A DNA stretch of 15,356 nucleotides from an uncultured Clostridia bacterium (GTDB taxonomy: Bacteria; Bacillota; Clostridia; Oscillospirales; Oscillospiraceae). The position numbers and the translations under genes were made by a program. The stretch is from NCBI GenBank assembly GCA_937915065.1, contig CALDMR010000075.1, positions 1 through 15,356 of the forward strand. Reading direction: 5' to 3'. Shown here piece by piece: positions 1-5,357 of the stretch. Position 1 is the first letter of the stretch. The number at the start of each line of letters is the position of its first letter. Below the pieces are notes generated by a model. That model was not told the origin of the DNA. It made no database searches and saw only the letters and a list, made by a program, of their open reading frames with translations.

Positions 1-86
1 TTTGCGGCCTGTGCGCCGGCGTTAGTAATTGCGTTAAACAGGGTGCTTTTGCCCACGTTGGGCAGACCCACGATACCTAATTTCAT
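1..86 (-). CDS. ychF: YchF/OLA1 family GTPase, N-terminal fragment
   Basis: Partial gene: only the first 28 codons are in the window, and the gene runs off the left edge. The translation begins MKLGIVGLPNVGKSTLFNAI. This is the hallmark start of YchF/OLA1, a conserved TRAFAC-class P-loop ATPase/GTPase that binds ribosomes; the G1/P-loop is GLPNVGKST at residues 7-15. The start codon is ATG at 84-86 on the minus strand, with AAAGGAG about 11 nt upstream. The gene is a chromosomal housekeeping gene, not part of the mobile element. The element's left repeat lies only 65 bp upstream of the start codon, and the integrase gene reads in the same direction towards it. Identification is from memory of the family's highly conserved start. 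Confidence 0.95.
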   Translation of the reverse strand, partial: MKLGIVGLPNVGKSTLFNAITNAGAQAA

Positions 87-151
87 ATATGATCATTCTC
101 CTTTGATTTTTCTCGTATTTTCAAGGGTTTTCGGGTTTGGCGTTTTGGCTC

Positions 152-173
152 TTACGCCATTTTTACGCCATTT
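152..173. repeat. attL: 22-bp direct repeat, left end of the element
   Basis: The 22 bases are two perfect tandem copies of the 11-mer TTACGCCATTT. Exactly the same 22 bases occur at 15205-15226. The integrase stop codon is 13 bp inside this copy, the usual layout for a tyrosine-recombinase element. Identity stops at the base just outside (151 is C, 15204 is T) and at the base just inside (174 is A, 15227 is C). A partial third unit, TTACGCG, follows at 172-178. The true crossover region may be shorter than 22 bp. Confidence 0.85.
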
Positions 174-185
174 ACGCGTTGAGTT

Positions 186-1379
186 TCATGCGTTTTCATC
201 GGAAACCCGATTTTTCTCAAACTGCCGAACAGCCTGATCAAGGGAATCGGTGGTCACATGGACATACCGATCCATGGTGGTTTTAATGCTGGCGTGTCCC
301 AGCAATTTCTGCAATACCTTTGGCTGAATCCCGCTTTCGATTGCTCTTGTGGCGTAAGTATGGCGTAACGCGTGCATACAAAAGCGTTTGATTCCTGCCT
401 CATCGCAGATTTTGTAAAGATGTGTGTCATAGGAGCTGTTCTTGGCTGGCTCTCCCGTTCGCCAGTTGATAAATACAAGGTCACGCATGACAAGTTTTGC
501 GATGGAGCCGGTGCGCCGGTCAATATACTCCAGGGTTTGTGACAGGAGCGGTGATTCTTTCCGGTTCTCCCGGCTATCCCAGACAGATTGCAGAATTTCA
601 CAGGCACGGTCCGTGAGTGGAATGGTGCGGTAGCTGTGCTGCGTTTTGGGCGGCCCAGCTCGCCATGTGTGCAGGCCATGCCGGAATTCCAGCGTCTTAT
701 TAACTGTAAGGGTTCGCTTTTCCAAGTCGATTGCATCCCAAGTCAGACCGATCAGTTCTCCGGTACGCAGACCGGTTTCCAAAATCAAGGCGTACTGGTA
801 GTAGTTGTGCGAATTTCTGGCAGCTTGAAGAAACAGGCTTTGTTCCTGCCGGGTGAGAAATTTGATGTCATCCACGGCACGAACGGGCTTGGTATACCGC
901 ACGCCGTCCATTGGATGCTTGGCGATCACATCGTTCATTTTTGCAGCCTTGAACATGGTTCCCATTGTGATATACGCCTGACGGATGGTGGAACCTGCAT
1001 AGACAGCATCCATCTGTAACAGCACTTTCTTGCAGTGCATGGGCTTGACACTGGAAATTGCCATCCGGCCAATGACTGGCTGGATGTTGTGTGCATATCG
1101 CTCCCGGTAGTTACGCAGGGTATTGGGAGCTAAATCGCCCACAATATTCTCAATCCAAAAGCCAAACCATTCGTCAACCGTTGTTTCCGTCGGCACAAAA
1201 ATGTCCTCGTGCTGGTCGGCAAATCTTGCTTCTTCAATCCAGTTTTTTGCTTCGGGAACGGTCTGGAAATACTTTTCGTGGCGTTTCCCTGATTTATCGA
1301 CAAAGCGTGCGTGATACAACCCGTCCTTTCTTTGGTAGATGCCTTTGCCACACTCTTTGCCTTTGAGGTTTTTTCCCAT
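186..1379 (-). CDS. int: Tyrosine recombinase/integrase (Tn916-type)
   Basis: Site-specific integrase of 397 aa, predicted to insert and excise the element at the 22-bp repeats. Residues about 10-50 form an AP2-like arm-binding domain (GIYQRKDGLYHARFVDKSGK). Residues about 65-160 form the SAM-like core-binding domain, and about 172-385 the catalytic domain. The catalytic set is complete: R205 (TGLRTGE), K245, H336 and R339 (HALRH), H362 (LLGHASIKTT) and Tyr372 (RYVHV), giving the R-K-HxxR-H-Y signature. The length is normal for Tn916-type integrases. The ATG at 1377-1379 is preceded by AGGAG with a 6-nt spacer. The gene is last in the leftward int-xis array, with attL 13 bp downstream and no clear terminator before ychF. 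Its active-site codons at 347-368 resemble the att sequence (see findings). Confidence 0.97.
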   Translation of the reverse strand: MGKNLKGKECGKGIYQRKDGLYHARFVDKSGKRHEKYFQTVPEAKNWIEEARFADQHEDIFVPTETTVDEWFGFWIENIVGDLAPNTLRNYRERYAHNIQPVIGRMAISSVKPMHCKKVLLQMDAVYAGSTIRQAYITMGTMFKAAKMNDVIAKHPMDGVRYTKPVRAVDDIKFLTRQEQSLFLQAARNSHNYYQYALILETGLRTGELIGLTWDAIDLEKRTLTVNKTLEFRHGLHTWRAGPPKTQHSYRTIPLTDRACEILQSVWDSRENRKESPLLSQTLEYIDRRTGSIAKLVMRDLVFINWRTGEPAKNSSYDTHLYKICDEAGIKRFCMHALRHTYATRAIESGIQPKVLQKLLGHASIKTTMDRYVHVTTDSLDQAVRQFEKNRVSDENA

Positions 1380-1402
1380 AATGTACTCCTTTCATGCCAA
1401 GG

Positions 1403-1449
1403 AAAAGAGCACACCACTACACGATAATGATAGCACATAATGCTCTTTT
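1403..1449 (-). terminator. Long-range hairpin between xis and int
   Basis: The arms AAAAGAGCA (1403-1411) and TGCTCTTTT (1441-1449) are perfectly complementary over 9 bp around a 29-nt loop. Read on the minus strand the structure ends in TTTTCC. It could be a weak terminator or attenuator limiting int expression relative to xis, or a recombinase arm-site region. The function is inferred only from position and symmetry. Confidence 0.35.
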
Positions 1450-1494
1450 TCTCAAGGTGCATTGCCCATGATTTTCCTGAACCTGTCAGAAAAA

Positions 1495-1701
1495 TCAGAT
1501 CACCAGCTTCTGACTGATATATTCCTCAAATTCCTTCCGTTTCACCAGCTTTTTTGTGCCTACGAAAAGAACAAATGGACAGTTGGGCGAGCGCAGCATA
1601 CTGTCAATTTTGTTGATCCCAATATTGCTGTATTCGGCGGCCTCCCTCGTTGTGAGGGTCATCTTCAAGTGGATTGGTACTTTTTCCATACGATTATCCA
1701 T
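1495..1701 (-). CDS. xis: Excisionase-like HTH protein (Tn916 Xis type)
   Basis: A 68-aa protein with one predicted winged-helix/MerR-like DNA-binding domain of the excisionase family. The core MTLTTREAAEYSNIG leads into a helix, and the end has the typical wing plus KRKEFEEYI pattern in which a conserved Lys/Arg-rich stretch precedes the last helix. Such proteins bend DNA at the attachment sites and bias the integrase towards excision. Length and position (immediately upstream of int on the same strand) fit Tn916-type Xis. The ATG at 1699-1701 has GGAGG 7 nt upstream. The stop is about 115 bp before the int start, and the gap contains a hairpin. The family is confident; the directional role is inferred from context. 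Confidence 0.85.
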   Translation of the reverse strand: MDNRMEKVPIHLKMTLTTREAAEYSNIGINKIDSMLRSPNCPFVLFVGTKKLVKRKEFEEYISQKLVI

Positions 1702-1742
1702 GCTGCATCCTCCTTTATGTAGACAGATTGAATGGCTATTTT

Positions 1743-1765
1743 GGGGGATAGAGGGAAAATCCCCC
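1743..1765. other. GC-rich hairpin downstream of the Cys-rich gene
   Basis: GGGGGA (1743-1748) and TCCCCC (1760-1765) can pair around an 11-nt loop in the 117-bp gap between the cysteine-rich gene and xis. Neither strand has a U-tract right after it, so it is not a convincing intrinsic terminator. It may act in RNA processing or as a weak attenuator. Confidence 0.3.
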
Positions 1766-1818
1766 GGCCCCTTTGTACTGCTTCTGAAATTCCGTACAAA
1801 TAAGCGGCTTTTACGAGG

Positions 1819-2226
1819 TTATTTGTCTACTCTCGACCGCCGTTTTCGGGCATAGGCGGCTTTCTGTTTCCGATGTACGTTGGCTGCACAGTCGGCACAG
1901 TATTTGGCACGTCCAGAACCGGCAATGAAATAAGAACCGCAAATTTGACAGCGCCTGCTTCCCCGGGGGCGTAAAATCTCATTTTCAAGATTTGGGTCAC
2001 TGGGCAGCACTGCGTGACGGAAATACCGGCAATTCAGGCTGTAACTGATGCTCTGCGGACAGACCTGCTCTTCGCCGTCATCCAGCAGCAGGCAGCTGCC
2101 GTCTGCGTAATTGCAGCATCCTTTGACGAGCCTTCGGACGCTGCGGGCCTGCTTGGGTGTAAGGCGGGGTAAGGTGCCATCAGGCTGCCGATCAATCGGT
2201 TTCTGCGCACATATTTTCCTCCACAT
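1819..2226 (-). CDS. Cysteine-rich VLP-domain protein (putative zinc protein)
   Basis: A 135-aa basic, cysteine-rich protein resembling the Cys_rich_VLP family found in clostridial integrative and mobilizable elements; its biochemical function is unknown. The N-terminal half carries C37, C38, C45, C56 and C66. The C-terminal half has a clear zinc-ribbon pattern, CQIC (93-96) and CADC (110-113), followed by a lysine/arginine-rich tail (RKQKAAYARKRRSR), suggesting nucleic-acid binding. The ATG at 2224-2226 has GGAGG 9 nt upstream. It overlaps the end of the preceding rep-like gene by 35 bp, implying translational coupling. In related elements this gene lies between rep/mob and xis/int, as here. 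The name is a family recollection; the zinc ligands are seen directly. Confidence 0.8.
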   Translation of the reverse strand: MWRKICAQKPIDRQPDGTLPRLTPKQARSVRRLVKGCCNYADGSCLLLDDGEEQVCPQSISYSLNCRYFRHAVLPSDPNLENEILRPRGSRRCQICGSYFIAGSGRAKYCADCAANVHRKQKAAYARKRRSRVDK

Positions 2227-2605
2227 ACAGTGCTACCTCCTTCTTTGTAATGAGCTTGGCGTTGGCCGGATAATTGAGTGTTATCACTGCCGGTCTGCCA
2301 AGACCTTGTTTCCTTCGGCAGATTAAACCGCTGTTTTCCAGCTGCTGAAAGATTCGCGTAACGCTTTGGCGGCTGCGGTGCAGCTTCTTTTGAGCCTGCT
2401 CTACTGTAAAATAGAGCCGGATGGTGCCGTCATCTTCGGTATAGTCATTGACCTTGGATATACTGGCGCGGTCCAGCATCAATGTATACAGCACCTTTGC
2501 ATCGTTGCCGAGTTCCGCAAAGCAATCGTCCATTAGAAAGCGTGGAAACGGTATATATGAGGCTGCCGGACTTTCCGTGGTGAACTTGTAGAATAACGGT
2601 TTCAT
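2192..2605 (-). CDS. RepA_N-type replication initiator, short form
   Basis: A 137-aa protein matching the N-terminal domain of RepA_N replication initiators (pattern YIPFPRFLM ... LGNDAKVLYTLMLDRASISKVN ... GTIRLYFTVEQ). It continues with a winged helix, AQKKLHRSRQSVTRIFQQLENSGLI (about 71-95), that binds DNA in this family. Plasmid RepA_N proteins are usually much longer, with a divergent C-terminal domain. Here the protein ends soon after the helix-turn-helix, so it may be a regulator or a partial initiator. I chose the ATG at 2603-2605 because TAGGAGG lies 4 nt upstream and the family starts here. The frame stays open upstream to a TTG at 2737, but that stretch has no family match. The 3' end overlaps the cysteine-rich gene by 35 bp. 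Confidence 0.82.
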   Translation of the reverse strand: MKPLFYKFTTESPAASYIPFPRFLMDDCFAELGNDAKVLYTLMLDRASISKVNDYTEDDGTIRLYFTVEQAQKKLHRSRQSVTRIFQQLENSGLICRRKQGLGRPAVITLNYPANAKLITKKEVALYVEENMCAETD

Positions 2606-2702
2606 ACATCCTCCTATCCCATCTATCCATTCTGTGTATTGATTGGATTGATGGATGATTTTCTTGAGAGTTGATTTTTTCTTATTGATTAGGGTATGAA
2701 TT

Positions 2703-2837
2703 TCATACATGATGACCGTCTGAATATCCACGGCCAAGAAATCCGGTTAGGGTACGGTCTTGAGGGGTGCAAAATCCATGAACTGAAAAGCCGTATACGG
2801 AAAAACCGTACACGGATAAGCCCAATGCGGAGATCAT
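2703..2837 (-). CDS. Small 44-aa ORF translationally coupled to mobC, repeat-containing
   Basis: The ATG (2835-2837) overlaps the mobC stop by 4 bp (ATGA), the classic coupling arrangement and the position where a relaxase gene normally starts. The product begins MISALGLSVYGFSVYGFSVH. It holds three tandem degenerate copies of the pentapeptide [LF]-S-V-[YH]-G, encoded by 15-nt repeats that include two near-palindromes, CCGTATACGG (2791-2800) and CCGTACACGG (2806-2815). I do not recognise the protein. It may be a genuine small protein, the scarred remnant left after loss of the relaxase, or an ORF by chance over a repeat that acts as an operator. It has no independent Shine-Dalgarno sequence; expression would depend on coupling. 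Confidence 0.4.
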   Translation of the reverse strand: MISALGLSVYGFSVYGFSVHGFCTPQDRTLTGFLGRGYSDGHHV

Positions 2838-3163
2838 AGTTCAGCTTGTTGTGCCTGTTTCAGTAGTTCCCAGATTTCTTTCTGTTTCGCCTTTAATTCG
2901 GCTACATCCTCGGCGTAGAAGTGATCGGTCTGGTTGATGCGGCGACAAATCTGGTTGATGTTAGCAGAAACCCGGCTGACGGCAGCTGCCAACTTTTTTT
3001 GTTCGGTGTAATCCACCTTGATGATGTAACCGTCAATGAGCATCTTCCTTGCATATGCCCCCATGTTTTTTGTACCAAGCTGTGCCATCTTGTGGCGAAT
3101 CAACTGGCGCTCCTGCTCGGTCACGCAGATTTCAATGCGAATTGGTCTGGTGCGGTTGGTCAT
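2834..3163 (-). CDS. mobC: MobC-family mobilization accessory protein
   Basis: A 109-aa relaxosome accessory protein. The N-terminus (TRPIRIEICVTEQERQLI) is a ribbon-helix-helix-like DNA-binding segment. It is followed by the helix MAQLGTKNMGAYARKMLIDG typical of MobC/plasmid mobilization relaxosome proteins. The C-terminal half (RVSANINQICRRINQTDHFY, then AELKAKQKEIWELLKQAQQ) carries the conserved N-Q-[IL]-x-R-x-N motif and a coiled-coil tail. Such proteins bind oriT and help the relaxase nick it. The ATG at 3161-3163 has GGAGG 7 nt upstream; an in-frame start 18 nt earlier lacks a site. No relaxase follows or occurs elsewhere in the window. Repeat 1 of the upstream array ends against the gene's ribosome binding site. 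Confidence 0.85.
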   Translation of the reverse strand: MTNRTRPIRIEICVTEQERQLIRHKMAQLGTKNMGAYARKMLIDGYIIKVDYTEQKKLAAAVSRVSANINQICRRINQTDHFYAEDVAELKAKQKEIWELLKQAQQAEL

Positions 3164-3175
3164 GTGGAATCCTCC

Positions 3176-3466
3176 TTTCACCCTACAACGGACAAGTTTT
3201 GTTAATTTTTGGGGTACTTCAAGAAAAAATTTTCCCTTTCACCCTACAACGGACATTCATTGTCGAAAACTTGGCACCCACGGTAAAAAGAATTTAGAAC
3301 CCTTTCACTTTACAACGGACATTTTTTATGCAGAAAACAGGGGCCTCCTCAAAAATTTTTGAGGGATAGTAGGGCAGAAACAAATTGCCCTTCACTTTAC
3401 AACGGACATTTTTAGGCCGCTTTGGGGGGTACTCCAAAAAAATTTTTCTTCACCCTGCAACAGGTA
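3176..3466. repeat. Five-copy iteron-like direct repeat array
   Basis: Copies at 3176-3194, 3237-3255, 3303-3321, 3390-3408 and 3448-3466. Consensus TTTCAC(CC/TT)TACAACGGACA. The first two copies are identical, copies 3 and 4 have CTT in place of CCC, and copy 5 is degenerate (CTTCACCCTGCAACAGGTA). Start-to-start spacings are 61, 66, 87 and 58 bp. Copies 2 and 5 are preceded by a further shared block, GGGGTACTYCAA followed by A and T runs. Copy 1 abuts the mobC ribosome binding site. Possible roles are binding sites for MobC or the RepA_N-like protein, or iterons. Confidence 0.8.
3347..3364. repeat. 18-bp perfect AT-rich palindrome
   Basis: CCTCAAAAATTTTTGAGG reads the same on both strands. 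It sits between repeat copies 3 and 4, flanked by A/T-rich sequence. It could be a protein-binding site or an unwinding element of an origin. Confidence 0.7.
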
Positions 3467-3503
3467 TCTTCTGCCGGAAATCTGATATTCAAAGAAGGGG
3501 CTG

Positions 3504-3523
3504 CACAACTCTGCGGAGTTGTG
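3504..3523. repeat. Stem-loop, 8-bp stem and 4-nt loop
   Basis: CACAACTC (3504-3511) pairs perfectly with GAGTTGTG (3516-3523) around TGCG. It lies just before the larger inverted repeat at 3526-3574, and no T-run follows on either strand. It looks like a DNA recognition hairpin rather than a terminator; oriT-type inverted repeats have this size. Confidence 0.7.
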
Positions 3524-3525
3524 AA

Positions 3526-3574
3526 AACCGCCGGTAAAAAGCAATTACTTCGCAATCACTTCATACCGGCGGTT
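3526..3574. repeat. 11-bp inverted repeat enclosing two tandem 11-bp direct repeats (candidate oriT core)
   Basis: AACCGCCGGTA (3526-3536) and TACCGGCGGTT (3564-3574) are exact inverted copies. The 27-nt interval holds GCAATTACTTC (3541-3551) directly followed by GCAATCACTTC (3552-3562), which match at 10 of 11 positions. Inverted arms around directly repeated protein sites are typical of oriT and of recombinase or initiator binding regions. Its position upstream of mobC favours oriT. Confidence 0.65.
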
Positions 3575-3656
3575 GTATACCTGCTTTATGTAGAAACCTG
3601 GGATTTTGTGCAGAAACCAAGAGGGAATCATGAGGATAGGGAGAATAGCAAGCACA

Positions 3657-3677
3657 GCCGGTGTCCGTACACCCGGC
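3657..3677. repeat. Imperfect GC-rich stem-loop
   Basis: GCCGGTGT and ACACCCGGC pair with a one-base bulge around CCGT. It has no adjacent T-run. It is the third hairpin of the cluster upstream of mobC. Confidence 0.5.
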
Positions 3678-3775
3678 GATTTTGGCTTGTTGGGAACATC
3701 CCAAACCCTTTGTCCTTCGTTGACTTTAATCGTAATTAAAAGAACATTATTTTTTAAATGTCTCTGAATGTATCG

Positions 3776-3804
3776 TTGACTATCATCATAACGGCAAGTA
3801 TAAT
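3776..3804 (+). promoter_or_regulatory. Strong sigma-A promoter for abiEi-abiEii
   Basis: TTGACT (3776-3781) and TATAAT (3799-3804) are separated by an ideal 17-nt spacer. The expected start is near 3811, leaving a leader of about 25 nt before the abiEi ATG. AbiEi-type antitoxins often repress their own promoter by binding inverted repeats, but no clear repeat overlaps the -10. Confidence 0.85.
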
Positions 3805-3834
3805 ATTGGTGTGTTGAAACGGCGAGGTGACTGC

Positions 3835-4428
3835 ATGAACTATATTGCCGAACTCACTGCTATTGCCAAAGAGCATGGTGGGATTATTGAAACGAAAGTT
3901 GCGGCGCAGCGCGGCATATCCAAGGCCATGCTCTATAAGCTGTGCAAAGCAAATAAAATCCATCGTATTGTAAAAGGACAGTACATTCTGCCGGACGAGC
4001 TGGAAGATGAACTGCTGTCTATCAGTAGGCGGTCGGCTCAGATTGTTTTCTCCCACGAGACGGCCTTGTTCCTTCACGGCATTTCTGACCGCACTCCCTT
4101 TGAACACACGATCACTGCTCCGTCCGGGTGCATCCCTTCGGCGGCAATCAAGGCGGAGTGCAAGGTGTACTATATCAAGCCTGAGCTGTTTGCCTTGGGC
4201 CGGACAGAGAAAAAAACGCCTGCCGGGAATCTGGTGCCCTGCTACGATCTGGAACGCACCATCTGCGATTGTGTCCGCAGTCGCAATAAACTGGGAACAG
4301 AAACTTTTTTGACGGCATTGAAGCTGTATGCGGCCAGCCCGAAAAAGGATTTGAACAAGCTGAATTCCTACGCAAAGCAGATGCGGGTTGCCAATGTCCT
4401 GCGCCAGTATTTGGAGGTGCTGTTGTGA
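3835..4428 (+). CDS. abiEi: AbiEi family antitoxin (type IV toxin-antitoxin)
   Basis: A 197-aa antitoxin and transcriptional regulator of an AbiE abortive-infection system. Residues 1-52 form a winged helix (AELTAIAKEHGGIIETKVAA, then SKAMLYKLCKANKIHRIVKG), which in this family binds the promoter. The C-terminal domain includes FSHETALFLHGISDRTPFE (about 72-90) and CYDLERTICDCVR (136-148), both diagnostic of AbiEi. AbiEi counteracts the AbiEii nucleotidyltransferase toxin without directly binding it. I chose the ATG at 3835 because GAGGTG lies 5 nt upstream; the frame extends to an upstream in-frame TTG at 3811 that falls on the predicted transcription start. The stop overlaps the GTG start of the toxin by 3 bp, so the pair is coupled. 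Confidence 0.93.
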   Translation: MNYIAELTAIAKEHGGIIETKVAAQRGISKAMLYKLCKANKIHRIVKGQYILPDELEDELLSISRRSAQIVFSHETALFLHGISDRTPFEHTITAPSGCIPSAAIKAECKVYYIKPELFALGRTEKKTPAGNLVPCYDLERTICDCVRSRNKLGTETFLTALKLYAASPKKDLNKLNSYAKQMRVANVLRQYLEVLL

Positions 4429-5249
4429 GCAAAGCCATGAGTTTGAAGGCAAAAATCCGAAATATTGCCAAACAGAAAAATATCCCTGCCCAGGTAATTT
4501 TGCAGAACTATATGTTTGAACGGCTGCTGGTTCGCCTTGCCGCCTCTGCCTACAAAGAGAAGTTTGTCCTGAAAGGCGGTATGCTGGTGGCGGCCATTGT
4601 GGGGCTGGACAACCGTGCAACGATGGATTTGGACACTACCCTAAAAAATCTGCCTTTAACGCCGGAGGCAATTCGCTCCGCGCTGGAAGAAATTTGTGCC
4701 ATGCCCTCTGACGATGAAGTGACTTTTGAGTTCGGTACGATTTCTCCCATCCGGGAGGACGATATTTACGGCGGCTATCGGGTCGCCCTGACCGCGAAAT
4801 TTGAAACGCTGCTTACGCCGCTGAGCATCGATGTGTCCACCGGAGATGCCATCACACCCCACGCGGTGCCCTATCAGTTTGCCGAGATTTTTGAGGAGGA
4901 AAAGTCTTACGAACTGTGGGCCTACAACATCGAGACCGTTATGGCCGAGAAGGTGGAAACCATCCTGCGGCGCAGCGTGTTCAACACTCGCCCCAGAGAT
5001 TTCTATGATGCCTACATACTGGCCTCCACCCAGAAATTTGACAAGGACGTATTCACACAGGCACTGCGGGCAACAGCTGCCCACCGCGGCACCACAGAAC
5101 AGATCACCGATGTGCCGGGAATCCTGCGCAACATTGAGGAAAGCCCCCAGCTGCGGGCCATGTGGGAAAAATACCGCAAGCAATTCGCCTATGCGCAGGA
5201 CATTACCTATGAGCAGATTCTGGATGCGGTAAGAACGCTGGTTGCGTAA
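4425..5249 (+). CDS. abiEii: AbiEii/AbiGii family nucleotidyltransferase toxin
   Basis: A 274-aa toxin of the DNA polymerase beta-like nucleotidyltransferase fold; characterised relatives modify tRNA or bind GTP and stop growth on phage infection. Motif I is LKGGMLVAAIVGLDN (49-63) followed by the metal-binding pair D68-x-D70 (TMDLDTT). Further conserved elements are D136 (LSIDVSTGD), AEKVETIL with K176, and RPRDFYDAYIL (189-199). All key motifs are present and the length is normal, so the toxin appears intact. The GTG at 4425 has GGAGG exactly 7 nt upstream (4413-4417). The in-frame ATG at 4437 would be 19 nt away and is a less likely start. The codons overlap the antitoxin stop. Confidence 0.93.
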   Translation: MSKAMSLKAKIRNIAKQKNIPAQVILQNYMFERLLVRLAASAYKEKFVLKGGMLVAAIVGLDNRATMDLDTTLKNLPLTPEAIRSALEEICAMPSDDEVTFEFGTISPIREDDIYGGYRVALTAKFETLLTPLSIDVSTGDAITPHAVPYQFAEIFEEEKSYELWAYNIETVMAEKVETILRRSVFNTRPRDFYDAYILASTQKFDKDVFTQALRATAAHRGTTEQITDVPGILRNIEESPQLRAMWEKYRKQFAYAQDITYEQILDAVRTLVA

Positions 5250-5304
5250 ACAGCATTGGCGCGTATCCGGCGGATGACGATGAACAATATGGGGAAAATT
5301 TAGT

Positions 5305-5322
5305 CCTGCCCAGACGGGACAG
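5305..5322 (+). promoter_or_regulatory. Imperfect hairpin between abiEii and mod
   Basis: CCTGCCC (5305-5311) and GGGACAGG (5315-5322) can pair with one mismatch, followed by TCTTTC, in the 108-bp gap before mod. It may partly terminate abiE transcription or be part of the leader of the restriction operon. I see no clear separate promoter for mod here. Confidence 0.3.
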
Positions 5323-5357
5323 GTCTTTCACGCACATAGTTTTAGGAGGATTTCACC

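Larger units (their letters stand above)
3164..3834. other. Non-coding mob/rep control region, candidate oriT or origin
   Basis: About 670 bp with no convincing gene between leftward mobC and rightward abiEi. It holds five copies of a 19-bp repeat (3176-3466), an 18-bp AT-rich palindrome, three hairpins (3504-3677) and a promoter (3776-3804). ORFs that cross it run through the repeats and have no ribosome binding site or recognisable product. MobC genes normally lie next to oriT, so this is the obvious place to look for oriT and for any replication origin. That role is inferred, not shown. Confidence 0.6.

Noticed and set aside
2606..2737. Upstream extension of the RepA_N gene to a TTG start (181 aa)
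   Set aside because: The extension has no family match and no Shine-Dalgarno sequence, whereas the internal ATG at 2605 has TAGGAGG and starts exactly at the family's usual N-terminus.
3176..3466. A CRISPR array at the repeats upstream of mobC
   Set aside because: Repeats are 19 bp with uneven spacers of 39-68 bp and two sequence subtypes, spacers share blocks with each other, and there are no cas genes.
3422..3739. A 105-codon open frame on the plus strand over the repeat and hairpin region
   Set aside because: It runs through repeat copy 5 and all three hairpins, has no ribosome binding site and no recognisable family. The coding appearance is better explained by absence of stops in structured non-coding DNA.
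3754..4620. A long 288-codon minus-strand frame opposite abiEi
   Set aside because: It is antisense to the clearly identified AbiEi/AbiEii genes, with an implausible composition rich in Gln, Cys and Arg and no family motif.
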